DNA from: an uncultured Muribaculaceae bacterium
Lineage (GTDB): Bacteria; Bacteroidota; Bacteroidia; Bacteroidales; Muribaculaceae
Direction of reading: 5' to 3'
Assembly: GCA_910577585.1 (NCBI GenBank)
Contig: CAJTNN010000027.1
Coordinates: forward strand, 1 to 34,466
DNA: 34,466 nt
Position 1 is the first letter of the stretch; every line of letters starts with the position of its first letter. Below the pieces are notes generated by a model. It searched no databases, was not told the origin of the DNA, and worked only from the letters and a program-made list of their open reading frames with translations. Both the position numbers and the translations under genes were made by a program. Positions 32,892 through 34,466 of the stretch are shown here, one piece after another.

Positions 32892-34232
32892 TCACACTGC
32901 CGGGAGCGTATGCCCGGTCAGCTGGCGGTAAAGATTGAGAGCGTAGACATCGGTCATGCCGCTGACGTGGTCGAGCACGGCCTGCAGGCGCGTGGCGAAG
33001 TCGGTGGCGTGGATGCTGTATTGCGCCGGTATCTTCTCGAAGAGGAGCTGCGAGAAATTGCGGTCGGGATAACGCACTGCCTCAGTGAGATTGCTGAGAA
33101 GATAAGTCAGGATACGGTTGCCGGCAATCTCGATATCCACCACTTCTGGCGAGCGGTAGATGTGCTCTCTGGCCGTGGCCGCACACCCCTCATAGGCCTC
33201 ACAAAGGCGCGGCGCCATCATCTTCACCAGCGAACCCTCTGCCCGGCCGCTGAGAATCTCCGCCTCATGCTCCACAAAGGCGCGTGCGCACTCCTCGACC
33301 ATGGCGCCTATGGCATAGGAGCGCAGATAGGCTATCTGCTCATTGGGGTCGCGCAGCCGACTCATTGAGCGGCGCATCCGCTCCTGCTCGACGGCGGGGA
33401 AGAAGTTCAGGAGCAGGCTCTGCACATCGGCAGTGGGGAGTATCTTCAGCCGATGGGAGTCTTCGATGTCCATCACCTGATAGCATATGTCGTCGGCAGC
33501 CTCTACAAGCCACACGAGCGGATGACGCGCGAAGCGTCCGGGGCTGAGCTCCGGTATACCGAGGTCGGCAGCGACACGGCGGTAGATACCCTCCTCGCTG
33601 GCAAAGAAACCGAACTTGCCCTTGGCATTGGCCTGCGGAGAGCCGTAGGGGTACTTCACCACCGCGGCCAAGGCCGAGTAGGTCATGGCGAAGCCACCTT
33701 CGCGCCGCCCCTCAAACTGATGGGTGAGCAGGCGGAAGGAATTGGCGTTACCCTCAAATCGGGTGGCATCGAGCCACTGACGCTCAGTGAGCAGCGGACG
33801 CACTGCCTGCCCCTCACCCTCGGTGAAGAAACTCGAGATTGTAGCCTCGCCACTATGGCCGAAGGGTGGATTGCCGAGGTCGTGGCTCAGACAGGCCGTG
33901 GCCACGATGTCGCCGATATTTCGCAGCGAGTCGCGCCATGGTTCGGCATGATAACGCTCCATCAGCGCAATCATGACCTCATTAGCCATCGAACGCCCCA
34001 CCGACGATACTTCAAGACTATGAGTCAATCGGTTATGGACAAACACACTTCCCGGCAACGGAAAGACCTGCGTCTTATTCTGCAGCCGGCGGAAGGGTGA
34101 TGAGAATATCAGGCGGTCGTAGTCGCGCTGAAAATCGCTGCGGGTGTGGCGGCGTGGGTCATGATACTCCTCCATGCCCAGACGCTTATCGCTGATCAGC
34201 CGCGGCCACTCCATAGATGTAGGGGTTGACAT
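32892..34232 (-). CDS. dgt: Deoxyguanosine triphosphate triphosphohydrolase (dGTPase)
   Basis: The 446-aa HD-domain enzyme hydrolyses dGTP (or other dNTPs) to the nucleoside and triphosphate. 'FRRLQNKTQVFPLPGSVFVHNRLTHSLEVSSVGRSM' contains the first metal His. 'CLSHDLGNPPFGHSGE' (about residue 112) has the HD pair and the following His. The region from about residue 230 has 'LVEAADDICYQVMDIEDSHRLKI', containing the last metal Asp. Length fits the family. An internal Met at residue 7 ('MEWPRLISDKRLG') is an alternative start. Confidence 0.95.
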   Translation of the reverse strand: MSTPTSMEWPRLISDKRLGMEEYHDPRRHTRSDFQRDYDRLIFSSPFRRLQNKTQVFPLPGSVFVHNRLTHSLEVSSVGRSMANEVMIALMERYHAEPWRDSLRNIGDIVATACLSHDLGNPPFGHSGEATISSFFTEGEGQAVRPLLTERQWLDATRFEGNANSFRLLTHQFEGRREGGFAMTYSALAAVVKYPYGSPQANAKGKFGFFASEEGIYRRVAADLGIPELSPGRFARHPLVWLVEAADDICYQVMDIEDSHRLKILPTADVQSLLLNFFPAVEQERMRRSMSRLRDPNEQIAYLRSYAIGAMVEECARAFVEHEAEILSGRAEGSLVKMMAPRLCEAYEGCAATAREHIYRSPEVVDIEIAGNRILTYLLSNLTEAVRYPDRNFSQLLFEKIPAQYSIHATDFATRLQAVLDHVSGMTDVYALNLYRQLTGHTLPAV

Positions 34233-34357
34233 GACTTTTCGGTGATTTGAATCTTTTACAGTAGCGAATTTTTTTGCAAAAAAAATCGCGTGCCGGCCAA
34301 AAGCGCAAGTCGCTCCAAAGGAGCGGTGCGCGGTGCCGAAGGCATTTGGACCGGTCG

Positions 34358-34387
34358 CAAAATTAACAAAAAATCGCCACTTTCAAA
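34358..34387 (-). promoter_or_regulatory. Probable promoter of dgt
   Basis: On the - strand TTTG (34387-34384) and TAATTTTG (34365-34358) are 18 bp apart, matching TTTG/TAnnTTTG. The leader would be about 120 nt. The remaining 80 bp to the window edge are A/T-rich and show nothing else I can defend. Confidence 0.5.
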
Positions 34388-34466
34388 CTATGGGCGTCAC
34401 ATTTTCAAATCATATTGAAGTTGTTTAAACTTTTTTCAAGTGCAAGGTTAATTAAGATTTTGAGCA

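Overview
The window looks like a chromosomal segment of a GC-rich Bacteroidales bacterium, most likely of the Muribaculaceae (S24-7) type. This rests on the Mfa/FimA-type (type V) fimbrial locus, DapL-dependent lysine/DAP synthesis, and promoters of the Bacteroidetes form TTTG-N18-20-TAnnTTTG in front of several genes. The family-level placement is an inference; no rRNA or other marker is present.

Region by region. (1) Positions 1-9514: a fimbrial operon on the + strand with a 5'-truncated Mfa1-like shaft subunit, an Mfa2-like anchor lipoprotein and two very large lipoproteins (1033 and 1120 aa) that look like tip or accessory subunits. Their C-termini carry modules resembling CBM26-type starch-binding modules. 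(2) 9515-10363: GC-rich non-coding DNA with a terminator, duplicated 47-bp and 17-bp segments, a GGG array with 9-bp period and the nhaC promoter. (3) 10364-13330: an NhaC-type antiporter and an MFS transporter, convergent, separated by a head-to-head repeat array. (4) 13417-17394: pyrG (-) divergent from dapF-dapL (+). (5) 17937-19601: an acyl-CoA synthetase-like enzyme. (6) 19987-25695: carA-carB-prmC-recX, with a 197-bp inverted-repeat element between the carA promoter and carA. (7) 25733-30338: comF (-), then pyrE, an SRPBCC protein, a Rieske-like lipoprotein and a LysE-family protein with a long extra C-terminal region (all +). (8) 30476-34232: a DUF3298-like lipoprotein, a TPM-domain membrane protein and dGTPase, all on the - strand.

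The genes are mostly housekeeping: pyrimidine synthesis (carAB, pyrE, pyrG), meso-DAP synthesis (dapL, dapF), dNTP control (dgt), translation termination (prmC) and recombination control (recX). The accessory part is the fimbrial locus.

The most unusual feature is a set of short periodic repeat arrays that fill many of the intergenic gaps. They have different units (TTACGGGAGAACG, CCTAAAGAC, GATTAATCGS, GGAGTTTGTAGT, GGGAnnnnn) and regular periods of 9, 10, about 17 or about 21 bp. Most start at or within a few bases of a stop codon. Where a unit is non-palindromic and recurs, it reads in the same sense relative to the upstream gene: CCTAAAGAC after both pyrG and dapF, which lie on opposite strands, and TTACGGGAG after both convergent genes nhaC and the MFS gene. 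This suggests a family of gene-3'-end-associated periodic elements that I cannot match to a named class.
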